A stretch of 64,000 bases of DNA from Coleofasciculaceae cyanobacterium (lineage in GTDB: Bacteria; Cyanobacteriota; Cyanobacteriia; Cyanobacteriales; Xenococcaceae). The notes below the pieces were generated by a model. That model was not told the origin of the DNA and made no database searches. It saw nothing but the letters and a program-made list of their open reading frames with translations. The stretch is from positions 186,001 to 250,000 of the forward strand of contig DATNPK010000076.1 of NCBI GenBank assembly GCA_036703275.1, in the 5' to 3' direction. Below, piece by piece: positions 55,900 to 64,000 of this stretch; positions within the stretch are counted from its first letter, which is position 1, and the number at the start of each line of letters is the position of its first letter. The translations under genes were made by a program, and so were the position numbers.

Positions 55900-56889
55900 T
55901 TAAACCAGATAAACAGCTTTTTTAGTTAATGAAGATTCTCTGGCAGCATTAGCCACTAGCAAAGCATAAAGACTGGCTTGAGGTTGAATATAAAGAGGTT
56001 GTTGCTCAAACAAATAATCTAGAACCATAGCCGTATCTTGGGCAAACAAACCGCGACGAGGGGTAACAGGAATCTCTTGCTCACCTTGATCTGATATTAG
56101 AGTTCCTTTTTCTCCTTTAAATAAAATTTTCCCTTGTTCTCCGTAAATTTCTAAGGTGCGATCGCTGTGCCAAAAAATATCCCCTTTACCATAGGTAATT
56201 TCTGCTCTAATTCCGTTGTCAAAATTTAGTTGAGCATCACACAAACAAGCGGTGAAATAATCAGAATTAGTTAGATTCCAGTAGCGATTACTACAGCTAA
56301 CGCTTTCTACCTTGCCAAACAAATCAGTTAAACGGTGAATTCGCGATAGCGCTGCTGCGAGAGGAAAGCCAAACATAGTCCGATGATATTTCCAGCTTTG
56401 CTCGACGGGATGTCGAGAACTAATAGTCGCATATCGCGCATAAAAAACTTTTCCAATTTGCGATAGATGTTTTTTAATCGCTTGATGTAAACCACCGATG
56501 ATTTCTATATGCTCTATATGAAGTAATTTTTGTTTTTGGATGGCTAACTCGATAATTTCCGCTGCAACTTTAGCTTCCAATGCTAAAGGATATTCAACTA
56601 CGACGTGCTTTCCTGCTAATATTGCTGCTTTGGCGATCGCTGCACAACCTTGGTTAATAGTACAGATAAAAATCAAATCTAGTTCAGGTAAATTAACTAA
56701 TCTGCTCCAAGAGTCAACTGCTTCTACTGCGTAGGTTTGACAAAATTCACGCAATTTTTCGGCAGTATTCCCCGTAACTACCAATAATTCCGTACGCCGA
56801 TCTAACTTAATTGCTTCTGCTCTTTTTTTTGCTGCATATCCCGTACCAACTATGCCAACCTTGAGGGGCAAATTTGTGTCTGTCATCAT
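55900..56889 (-). CDS. bvdR: Biliverdin reductase BvdR (Gfo/Idh/MocA family)
   Basis: 329 residues. NAD(P)-binding VGIVGTGYAAKKRAEAIKLDRR at the N-terminus, GKHVVVEYPLAL and LLHIEHIEIIGGLHQAI in the middle. The C-domain has KVFYARYATISSRHP, FGFPLAAALSRIHRLTDLFG and ITPRRGLF-type elements (here VTPRRGLFAQDTAMVLDYL). The spacing and wording match cyanobacterial BvdR far better than generic Gfo/Idh enzymes. It reduces biliverdin to bilirubin and influences phycobiliprotein bilin supply. A generic oxidoreductase label would be the alternative. Confidence 0.88.
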   Translation of the reverse strand: MMTDTNLPLKVGIVGTGYAAKKRAEAIKLDRRTELLVVTGNTAEKLREFCQTYAVEAVDSWSRLVNLPELDLIFICTINQGCAAIAKAAILAGKHVVVEYPLALEAKVAAEIIELAIQKQKLLHIEHIEIIGGLHQAIKKHLSQIGKVFYARYATISSRHPVEQSWKYHRTMFGFPLAAALSRIHRLTDLFGKVESVSCSNRYWNLTNSDYFTACLCDAQLNFDNGIRAEITYGKGDIFWHSDRTLEIYGEQGKILFKGEKGTLISDQGEQEIPVTPRRGLFAQDTAMVLDYLFEQQPLYIQPQASLYALLVANAARESSLTKKAVYLV

Positions 56890-57565
<676 letters not shown>

Positions 57566-57585
57566 GCGAGCAAAACTTTTGTGTT

Positions 57586-57614
57586 GGAGGCGTTCTTTAA
57601 ATTAGAGCGTCTCT
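57586..57614 (+). terminator. petF terminator hairpin
   Basis: GAGGCGTTCT and AGAGCGTCTC pair with two mismatches around a TTAAATT loop, 21 bases after the petF stop. It lies in the small gap before the convergent DUF1622 gene. Confidence 0.55.
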
Positions 57615-57636
57615 GGGAAATTCTAGAGTTTAAATC

Positions 57637-58107
57637 TCACAGCTTTTTTTCACTTTTGTTGTTTAGAATTTCTATAGCTTTTCTTGTCCTTTGTTGTACT
57701 AGTTGTTTAACTTCTCTTTCTAGAAAGAAATTAAGAAAAGTTCTGATAGCTGAGATTGCTGCTAATTTACCTAACGAATTCCAAGTGGGGGAAACAGCAG
57801 TAGCTACAATGTCTGATGCCAACAAGAATTCCAAGGACAAAGCCAATGCTATTCCCAGATCTATCCTAACTTTACTCAGTTTTTCTTCTCGATGCATTCT
57901 AGCGTTACGGAAAACTAGTCCATTTACTGCCTTAACTATTGCTAGAGCCAGAATAAGAATAGCAATACTTTCAATAACTATTTTAAAAAGTATTGTTATT
58001 TCTAATAGTAACCCTTCTGCCAAGTGGTTAAAATTGGCAACCATACTTGCTAACTCAATTTTTGTGTTGGTACTGGCGATCGCTAAATATGGCAAGAACA
58101 TAACCAA
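57637..58107 (-). CDS. DUF1622-family membrane protein
   Basis: 156 residues. Three hydrophobic segments (ITILFKIVIESIAILILALAIV, LGIALALSLEFLLASDIVATAV and LAAISAIRTFLNFFLEREV) with the family pattern LGIALALSLEFLLASDI...LGKLAAISAIRTFLNF. A plus-strand frame over the same bases (57581-58120) is its shadow: it has no family similarity and odd composition. DUF1622 proteins are small membrane proteins of unknown function. It is convergent with petF. Confidence 0.85.
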   Translation of the reverse strand: MVMFLPYLAIASTNTKIELASMVANFNHLAEGLLLEITILFKIVIESIAILILALAIVKAVNGLVFRNARMHREEKLSKVRIDLGIALALSLEFLLASDIVATAVSPTWNSLGKLAAISAIRTFLNFFLEREVKQLVQQRTRKAIEILNNKSEKKL

Positions 58108-58205
58108 TTGTTTTGGGTAAATCGAATAACAATTTAATGTATCAGCTTAAGGATGGCTATTCTGCTCTACTTATACATTATGCTTAGCCCACAAGTAAAT
58201 CACAG

Positions 58206-59252
58206 TTATTTCACCTTAGTTGGGGCAATGTCTAACTTATAACACTGCATTTGAGGAAAATCGCGCTGGATTAAAGCGATCGCCTGAGCCTGACTATTGC
58301 GATCGCCAGCGATAAATTGTGCCGTACCATCACCTTGCGAACCAACCCCTTTGCCGCCATAAACATAAGATTGTAATGGTGCATAATTTAGTAACTGATG
58401 AAGTATGGGTGCATTTAATTGTTCGGGACAAGCAGGAACAACATAGCGATCGAACTTAGCCTGTGCTTGATTCATCAAAGCACCAATTTGTGCTGCATCT
58501 CCCTGTTGTAATGCCAATACTGCACGTTGAACTAAATCTGTGTTGATCGTACCTAAATAATTTTGAACCTGAGTTTGGGTAAAGTTTCGGGCTACGGGAT
58601 AACATTTATTTAGCTGCGCGAGTATCTTTTGAGTATCTTTAATAGCCGCTAGATCGACAATGATTAAATATAAATTTTGAGCCACCGTTAGCAGTTTTGT
58701 CGTGCAGCGATCGCCATCAAAAGTCATTAAAATCGGCTGCTGACCATAAGCACAGGCTTGATCTAATCTGCCACACTGACTATGAGTAGTTCTTTCTCCC
58801 CAATAAGCTAATTCCATCTCTTCGGCAATGCTTAAGCCAAGATCATAAAGCTGATTAAATGCTTTTGCGACTAAAACACTTACTGCTGCGCTGGAAGATA
58901 GACCTTTTTTAAGAGGCAAATCCATTTGATAATTATCTATGGTCAGACCACGTACCTGATAACGAATTAAAGCCTGGTAAGCTACTCCTGCAACGTAACT
59001 GTAGAAACTATTTGTTTGTGCCATACCTAATAGAAAAGATTTTTCCATAGGTAGCTCTAACATTTGCGGCGAGTGTAAGGTTTTAACTTTCAAATGGGTA
59101 TTATTAATTATTATCCGAGCATAAACACCCTGATTCGTACCAACCACAATTGCATAGCCAGGAGCAATCTTGGAGTTAACTTGACGATATTCTCCTGCCC
59201 AATCACTATGTTCTCCAAATAGACAAAGACGACCAGAAACAAAAAAATTCAT
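58206..59252 (-). CDS. GHMP-family sugar kinase
   Basis: 348 residues. The N-terminal motif RLCLFGEHSDWAGEYR and the phosphate-binding motif LPLKKGLSSSAAVSVLVA (motif 2) define a GHMP kinase. GRLDQACAYGQQP and the C-terminal VYGGKGVGSQGDGTAQFIAG complete motif 3. The sugar is unclear: it lacks the galactokinase signature, and the H-S-D-W context recalls arabinokinase or glucuronokinase-like enzymes. With the UDP-sugar enzymes elsewhere in the window, a salvage role in nucleotide-sugar metabolism is plausible but inferred. The gene lies next to the secreted glycosidase-like gene, divergent. Confidence 0.8.
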   Translation of the reverse strand: MNFFVSGRLCLFGEHSDWAGEYRQVNSKIAPGYAIVVGTNQGVYARIIINNTHLKVKTLHSPQMLELPMEKSFLLGMAQTNSFYSYVAGVAYQALIRYQVRGLTIDNYQMDLPLKKGLSSSAAVSVLVAKAFNQLYDLGLSIAEEMELAYWGERTTHSQCGRLDQACAYGQQPILMTFDGDRCTTKLLTVAQNLYLIIVDLAAIKDTQKILAQLNKCYPVARNFTQTQVQNYLGTINTDLVQRAVLALQQGDAAQIGALMNQAQAKFDRYVVPACPEQLNAPILHQLLNYAPLQSYVYGGKGVGSQGDGTAQFIAGDRNSQAQAIALIQRDFPQMQCYKLDIAPTKVK

Positions 59253-59442
59253 GTTTAAATTATTCAGCAGTATTGAATGTGTATAACTGATTTTTTAATT
59301 AATCTTGTTAAAATATTGACTCACAAACTTAGATTGTTATATAAATACCAGTTGAAATTTAGCAGGTGAAACAAAACCAAACTGAAAATATAAGAATATG
59401 CAAAGTTAAATTTTTTATGCCGTAAAAGAAGGATTTTATAAA

Positions 59443-61038
59443 GTGATAACCAGCATGCACGAAATTATTAAACATTTTTTATTAGGGAGTAATTTACGAT
59501 ATATGCCTGATAAAAGATCAGTTCATCAACCGAACAAAGCTAGATTAAGCGATCAGCAAAATGCAATTTCCAAGACTACTCTAAAAACTTTGACAGCCTT
59601 AACAACCGCAATTTTGAGCTGCTCTAGTTTTTTGGTAGCGATTCAACCAGCAAAAGCTGCCGTTGGACCTTATTGTCAGTTTGCGCCCGAAGAAGTAGAG
59701 TTAAAAGAAAAACTTTTAGCAGCATCCTTGGAAAATAAGCAGGCAACACCAGAATATGAGGCTATCGTTCAAAAACACACGGAAATGCTACAGCTTTGTC
59801 GCAGTCAAACCTGGCCCGAAGAACAAGCCATTTGGTTGCGTCTATATCCTTGCGATATTACTTCTGGTTCAATAGATCGTGTCTTAGACCGTATTGTCAA
59901 CCTGGGCTACAGCAAAATACATCTCGAAGTCTTCTATGATAGCCAAGTTCTATTACCTCCTGGAGATAATCCTACACCTTGGATACCAGTCGTGCGATCG
60001 CCAGATGCAGACAACATCGATTTGTTAGAACAGGCAATTGATAAAGCACATCAACGAGGCTTAAAGCTCTATGCCTGGCTATTTACCATGAATTTTGGTT
60101 ACACTTATGCTCAACGTCCAGATCGCCAAGAAGCATTAGCCCGCAACGCTTTAGGTCAAAATAGTTTAGCTTATGTGGACGACAGAGCTCAGGCTTTTAT
60201 CGATCCTTATTCCCAGCAGGCGCAAACCGACTATTACAATCTCGTCCAGGCAGTTCTTAAACGCCAACCAGACGGAATCTTATTTGATTATGTTCGTTAC
60301 CCTCGCGGTATTGGTGGACAGTCTTATGTCTATAGCGTCAAGGATCTTTGGATTCATGGTAAATCTTCTCTCAATGCTTTATACAATCGTGCTAGTAACC
60401 AAAAAGGATTAGCTTTAATTAAAAAATATATTGATACGGGTAATTTGACTACTCAAGATATAGAAATCATTGATCGACAGTATCCCAAAGAATCTCAGGC
60501 TAAGTGGCAGGGTAGTCTTAATATCCTTGATTCAAAATCTACCGTATCATCTCGCCAGCGTCATCTAAAACAAGACCTGTGGTTTTTTTCAGTTGCCCAT
60601 GCTGCTCAAGGTGTCATTGATTTTCTCTCTTTTGCAGCGAAACCAGCACAAAATAGAGGACTTCCTGCTGGAGCAGTATTTTTTCCCGATGCCAACCGCT
60701 TAGTCGGTAGTGGTGGATTTGATTCTCGTTTACAGGCTTGGGACAAATTTCCGACAGATTTAGAATGGCATCCTATGGCTTATGCTATTTGCGAATCAAA
60801 AACTTATTGTATTACTGACCAAATTGAGAATGTTTTAGACGTGGCATCAAACAATACCACTGTAATCCCTGCTCTAGCTGGTGCTTGGGGCAAAGTATAT
60901 CGTCAACATCTGCCATTAGAAACTCAGATGGAAGCTTTACGTAAGGCAACTCCTGAGATTAATTCTATTAGCCATTTTAGTTACGCTTGGCAAGAACCAG
61001 ATCTAGATCGCCAACGAAAATCCTGTAATTTTCTCTAA
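59443..61038 (+). CDS. Secreted glycoside-hydrolase-like protein (TIM-barrel, DUF4015/GHL10-like)
   Basis: 531 residues from GTG 59443 (AAGGA ten bases upstream); ATG 59455 or 59503 are possible. A late signal segment (LTTAILSCSSFLVAIQPAKA) precedes the catalytic-like domain: IWLRLYPCDITSGSIDRVLDRIVNLGYSKIHLEVF (beta1), AHQRGLKLYAWLFTMNFGY and PDGILFDYVRYPRG, the Asp-Tyr-Val-Arg-Tyr-Pro signature of these barrels. Such proteins are probably polysaccharide hydrolases. Substrate unknown. It is followed by tRNA-Leu. Confidence 0.78.
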   Translation: MITSMHEIIKHFLLGSNLRYMPDKRSVHQPNKARLSDQQNAISKTTLKTLTALTTAILSCSSFLVAIQPAKAAVGPYCQFAPEEVELKEKLLAASLENKQATPEYEAIVQKHTEMLQLCRSQTWPEEQAIWLRLYPCDITSGSIDRVLDRIVNLGYSKIHLEVFYDSQVLLPPGDNPTPWIPVVRSPDADNIDLLEQAIDKAHQRGLKLYAWLFTMNFGYTYAQRPDRQEALARNALGQNSLAYVDDRAQAFIDPYSQQAQTDYYNLVQAVLKRQPDGILFDYVRYPRGIGGQSYVYSVKDLWIHGKSSLNALYNRASNQKGLALIKKYIDTGNLTTQDIEIIDRQYPKESQAKWQGSLNILDSKSTVSSRQRHLKQDLWFFSVAHAAQGVIDFLSFAAKPAQNRGLPAGAVFFPDANRLVGSGGFDSRLQAWDKFPTDLEWHPMAYAICESKTYCITDQIENVLDVASNNTTVIPALAGAWGKVYRQHLPLETQMEALRKATPEINSISHFSYAWQEPDLDRQRKSCNFL

Positions 61039-61088
61039 AATGTTGATTTATAATTTATATCTGCTATGATTATAGACATTGTAAATCT

Positions 61089-61170
61089 GCGGATGTGGCG
61101 GAATTGGTAGACGCGCCAGATTTAGGTTCTGGTGTTTTCGGACGTGAAGGTTCAAGTCCTTTCATCCGCA
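61089..61170 (+). tRNA. tRNA-Leu (TAG)
   Basis: 82-base class II tRNA. Acceptor GCGGATG/CATCCGC, D-arm GGCGGAATTGGTAGACGC, anticodon stem-loop CCAGATTTAGGTTCTGG with anticodon TAG, long variable arm, T-arm GGTTCAAGTCC. Discriminator A, no encoded CCA. It reads CUA/CUN leucine codons. Confidence 0.97.
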
Positions 61171-61180
61171 TAAAAATAGA

Positions 61181-61220
61181 GCAAAAGGCGATCGCTAAAA
61201 TATCTGCGATCGCCTTTTGC
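61181..61220. terminator. Perfect HIP1-based terminator
   Basis: GCAAAAGGCGATCGC and GCGATCGCCTTTTGC form a 15-bp perfect stem with a 10-base loop, just after tRNA-Leu and 70 bases past the stop of the convergent M3 peptidase gene. It serves both sides. Confidence 0.8.
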
Positions 61221-61292
61221 TTTAATTACTGTTTTTTTATTCAACTAGTTAACTATCTTTGTTAAGCCTTATTAAGTCTAGTGAGGATAATT

Positions 61293-63377
61293 TTAGGCAG
61301 CATCCAGTAATCCACTATGTCTCAATAACGCTTCAGTTTCAGGTTCTCTGCCACGGAATGACTGGAACACTTCCATTGGGTGTAAACTACCGCCTAAAGA
61401 AAGTACTGTATCTTTAAAGCGTTTCCCGACCGATCTAACTGCATCTTCATCCTCTAAGCCAGCCTCTTCAAAAGCAGCAAAAGCATCTGCACTGAGCACT
61501 TCTGCCCACTTATAGCTATAATATCCTGCTGCGTATCCACCAGCAAAAATATGTCCAAAAGCACAAAGAAAATTATCTTCGGGAATAGGTTGCAATACGC
61601 TAGTAGTTTTCGCCAAGCGATCGCGCACATCGTTAGGAGTCTCATCTCCACCTGGCTCATAATTAGAGTGGAGTTCCATGTCTAACAAGCCAAAATGTAG
61701 CTGACGCAGCATTGCCGAACCACTCATATAGTTTTTCGCAGCAACTAGCTTTTGATAATATTCTTCGGGAAGCGTTTGGTCAGTTTGATAATGTTTCGCC
61801 ATGCCGAAAAGAGTGGGGCGATCATAACACCAGTTTTCCATAAACTGACTTGGTAATTCTACCGCATCCCATTCCACATTGTTAATACCTGCTGCACCAG
61901 GGTAATCGATGGTGGTCAGCATATGTTGTAAGCCATGACCGAATTCGTGGAACAAGGTGGTTACTTCTCCAAAGGTCATTAAGCTAGGTCGATCCTCTAC
62001 AGGGGGAGTTTGATTGCAGGTTAGATATGCTATAGGTAAACGAGTTTCGGTTTTGCCCTCAACGGTCATTTTTGCCCGACCAATACAGTCATTCATCCAC
62101 GCACCACCACGCTTTTCGGCGGGACGAGAGTAAGGATCGAGATAGAAAAAGGCGATCGCATCTCCGTTTTCATCAGCAATTTGAAAATATTTCACATCTT
62201 CGTGCCATACGGGTGCTTCTCCATCCGCAGCAGTAATTGTTACCCCAAAGATACGGTTGGCTAAACCAAATAAACCGTCTAAAACCTTTGGCAAAGAAAA
62301 ATAAGGGCGTAATTCTTCTTCATTAAAGTCAAATTTAGCCTCACGCTGTTTTTCCGCCCAATAAGTAATGTCCCAGTTTTTAAGATCGTCTTGTCCTGCA
62401 AAAGCTTTTAACTCTTCAAATTCTTTAACCGCCGCATCATAACTCGCACCGCGTAACTCATCCTGTAGCTTTTGTACTGCTGCAACATCAGGTGCCATTT
62501 TACGGGCTAAACTTAACTCAGCGAAGTTAGCAAAACCCAGAATATTGGCTTTTTCCTTTCTTAATTCTAAAATGCGATCGATATTGCCACGATTGTCCCA
62601 TTCCCCATCAGAAGCACGAGAGAGAAAAGCCTTATATAGTTTTTCCCGCAATTTGCCATTAGTAGCGTATTTCATAAAGGGAACATAGCTAGGATAATCC
62701 AACGTAACTACCCAAGGGCCATTTTCAGGAGTAGCGTCTTGATTTCCTTCCGCTTTAGCAGTTTGCGCCATCAAGCCTAATGCACTGGGAGGTAAACCAT
62801 CTACATCTTTTTTATCAGTTAGCCTTAATTTAAAAGCCTTAGTCGCATCAAGAACATTATTAGAAAACTTAGTCGAAAGTTCTGCTGACTCTAATTGAAT
62901 CTGATTAAACTTATCTTTGGCTTCCCCTTCTAAACCAACTCCAGACAATTCAAAATCACGAATTGAAGATTCAACAATGCGCTGTTGTGCAGGATTCAGT
63001 TTCTCCCACTCTGCACCTTCCTTAATTCCTCTAAATGCTTCATATAAAGGCTTGCTTTGACTTAGCTTGTTGTAGAACTTGACAATTTCTGGCTGCATAC
63101 TTTCATCAGCTTTCCGCAACTCAGGACTATTCTTGACACTCATCAAATGTCCCACAATACCCCAACTCCAGCCTAACCGTTCTTCAATCGCTGTCAGGGG
63201 TTCAACTAAACCAGACCAAGTGGGAGTTACATTGTCCTCTAAATTGCTAACTTCGCCTTCTAACTCTTTTAACAGTTGTGTCATTGCTGGAACAACGTGT
63301 TCGGCTTTGATTTCGTTAAAGGGTGGTAATCCCTTGCCAATTAATAAAGGATTTTTGGTAATAGTTGCGTCTGTCAT
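61293..63377 (-). CDS. prlC: M3-family oligopeptidase (oligopeptidase A type)
   Basis: 694 residues. The zinc site HEFGHGLQHML lies near residue 476 (HExxH), with the third ligand in the following ELPSQFMENWCYDRPTL region. The upstream signature GGAWMNDCIGRAK fits the group. Oligopeptidase A/PrlC degrades signal peptides and short cytosolic peptides. Full length for the family, with no signal peptide. The gene is monocistronic. Confidence 0.93.
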   Translation of the reverse strand: MTDATITKNPLLIGKGLPPFNEIKAEHVVPAMTQLLKELEGEVSNLEDNVTPTWSGLVEPLTAIEERLGWSWGIVGHLMSVKNSPELRKADESMQPEIVKFYNKLSQSKPLYEAFRGIKEGAEWEKLNPAQQRIVESSIRDFELSGVGLEGEAKDKFNQIQLESAELSTKFSNNVLDATKAFKLRLTDKKDVDGLPPSALGLMAQTAKAEGNQDATPENGPWVVTLDYPSYVPFMKYATNGKLREKLYKAFLSRASDGEWDNRGNIDRILELRKEKANILGFANFAELSLARKMAPDVAAVQKLQDELRGASYDAAVKEFEELKAFAGQDDLKNWDITYWAEKQREAKFDFNEEELRPYFSLPKVLDGLFGLANRIFGVTITAADGEAPVWHEDVKYFQIADENGDAIAFFYLDPYSRPAEKRGGAWMNDCIGRAKMTVEGKTETRLPIAYLTCNQTPPVEDRPSLMTFGEVTTLFHEFGHGLQHMLTTIDYPGAAGINNVEWDAVELPSQFMENWCYDRPTLFGMAKHYQTDQTLPEEYYQKLVAAKNYMSGSAMLRQLHFGLLDMELHSNYEPGGDETPNDVRDRLAKTTSVLQPIPEDNFLCAFGHIFAGGYAAGYYSYKWAEVLSADAFAAFEEAGLEDEDAVRSVGKRFKDTVLSLGGSLHPMEVFQSFRGREPETEALLRHSGLLDAA

Positions 63378-63758
63378 GTAAATAGATAATTGTCGATTGT
63401 ATTTATATTTATTTACCCTAACGCTTTATATATCGGTGTTGCAGTAGCAAGCAGGTTGGGATTACCGAAATTTTGGACATAAGTGTTTTTTATGCTTTCG
63501 TATTGTGATTTTCATTGAATAAACTGGAATACTTATTTAAGTAATCACTTAAGCCGTGGGGTAGTAGACGAGAATTATCACTAGATAGAAAATTATTGAA
63601 TTCAAAGGATCTAATTTTCCTTCTTTCCATGGAGGAAACTCAAAAACAACGAGTGCTGACACAGGTTGAATATTTAATTCATCTCAATCCTTACTTCTTT
63701 CAAAATACGAAAGTGGATATGATTCTCCTTCTTTTGTTAGAAAATAAAATCTATGCCT
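63378..63758. other. Spacer with no supported gene
   Basis: 381 bases. It carries the M3 gene promoter on the left. A short plus-strand open frame at 63596-63787 has no ribosome site, no similarity and overlaps the gene on the other strand, so I do not call it. Confidence 0.45.
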
Positions 63759-64000
63759 TTAATATTCTTCTTGTTCTTCACAAATAGTTCTATACAAATC
63801 TGTTTTTAATTTTTTCAATTCTCCGTATCTTATTAACATTTTTGCTGTTGTCAACCAATTCAAACGATTATTACAAGGTAGTACTGTATTTTTCTCATTA
63901 TCTGTTGTTAGTATTTCATAGGCTCGTTCAAGTGCTAGTATTGCTTGTTTAGTTATTTCCTCATCTCTTTTAGTTTGTTGATTTGAGAAATAATTTAAAA
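63759..64000 (-). CDS. 3' end of an unrecognised gene (partial)
   Basis: On the minus strand a frame runs from the window edge to TAA at 63759-63761, 80 visible codons. The peptide is helical and charged (KRDEEITKQAILALERAYEI, LPCNNRLNWLTTAKMLIRYG, ending CEEQEEY). I do not recognise it; it could be a domain of a larger protein that begins outside the window. Codon composition is unusually AT-rich compared with the M3 gene beside it, which hints at a different origin. Confidence 0.6.
   Translation of the reverse strand, partial: LNYFSNQQTKRDEEITKQAILALERAYEILTTDNEKNTVLPCNNRLNWLTTAKMLIRYGELKKLKTDLYRTICEEQEEY

Noticed and set aside
57581-58120. 179-codon plus-strand frame
   Set aside because: It is the antisense of the DUF1622 membrane gene, which has clear family similarity on the minus strand; the plus frame has none.
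63596-63787. 63-codon plus-strand frame
   Set aside because: No ribosome site, no similarity, and it overlaps the gene end on the other strand.

Overview
The window is a stretch of an AT-rich cyanobacterial chromosome. The GCGATCGC (HIP1) octamer recurs dozens of times in genes and spacers. The genes point to a phycobilisome-bearing oxygenic phototroph: a complete cyanobacterial-order ATP synthase operon with b and b' subunits, nblA, cpcT, biliverdin reductase, cytochrome c6, plastocyanin and plant-type ferredoxin. The style (many signalling genes, many short GC-rich interspersed repeats, IS1 and IS200/IS605-type remnants) fits a larger-genome unicellular or pleurocapsalean cyanobacterium, but I cannot name a genus.

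Layout. 1-419: 3' end of a RecQ-type helicase. 420-3178: an inserted accessory segment flanked by two ~280-bp diverged direct copies of the atpG 3' end plus terminator; it holds two paralogous glycine-zipper proteins, an IS1 transposase remnant and a truncated glutathione S-transferase. 3179-9144: atp1-atpB-atpE-atpF'-atpF-atpH-atpA-atpG on the minus strand. 9394-19786: methyltransferase, miaA, msrA, a two-component pair, MoxR ATPase, galE, an XPB-like helicase and a double universal stress protein. 19953-26424: nblA with a perfect HLR1 (RpaB-type) site, an RRM protein, rpiA, a c6-like cytochrome, cofH, and a UDP-xylose pathway pair (UDP-glucuronate decarboxylase and UDP-glucose dehydrogenase). 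26644-34467: lytic transglycosylase, a secreted glycine-zipper protein, a zinc-ribbon/FHA protein, pgl, DUF502 and nusB. 34545-35885: a TnpB-only IS200/IS605-type element. 36032-44051: cpcT, an orphan sensor kinase, tldD, tRNA-Gly, a ProA-like protein lacking the expected catalytic cysteine, and DUF427. 44134-50206: a signalling cluster with a GAF kinase, a REC protein, a decayed REC-PAS-GGDEF-EAL gene and its intact paralogue. 50299-61038: coiled-coil and GspC-like proteins, a 52-aa membrane protein, a candidate structured RNA, divergent petJ/petE, recA, bvdR, petF, DUF1622, a GHMP kinase and a glycosidase-like secreted protein. 61089-64000: tRNA-Leu, an M3 oligopeptidase and the 3' end of an unknown gene.

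How it works together: most genes are photosynthesis and housekeeping functions (ATP synthase, the interchangeable PSI donors PetJ/PetE, ferredoxin, bilin and phycobilisome metabolism, the oxidative pentose phosphate enzymes Pgl and RpiA). The most unusual material is (i) the partial atpG duplication bracketing foreign cargo at the end of the atp operon, (ii) short GC-rich hairpin repeats that have inserted in frame in three separate coding sequences, (iii) the hairpin and palindrome in the petJ-petE spacer, and (iv) degenerate or catalytically altered paralogues (signalling pseudogene, ProA-like protein). No CRISPR array, rRNA or prophage was seen.
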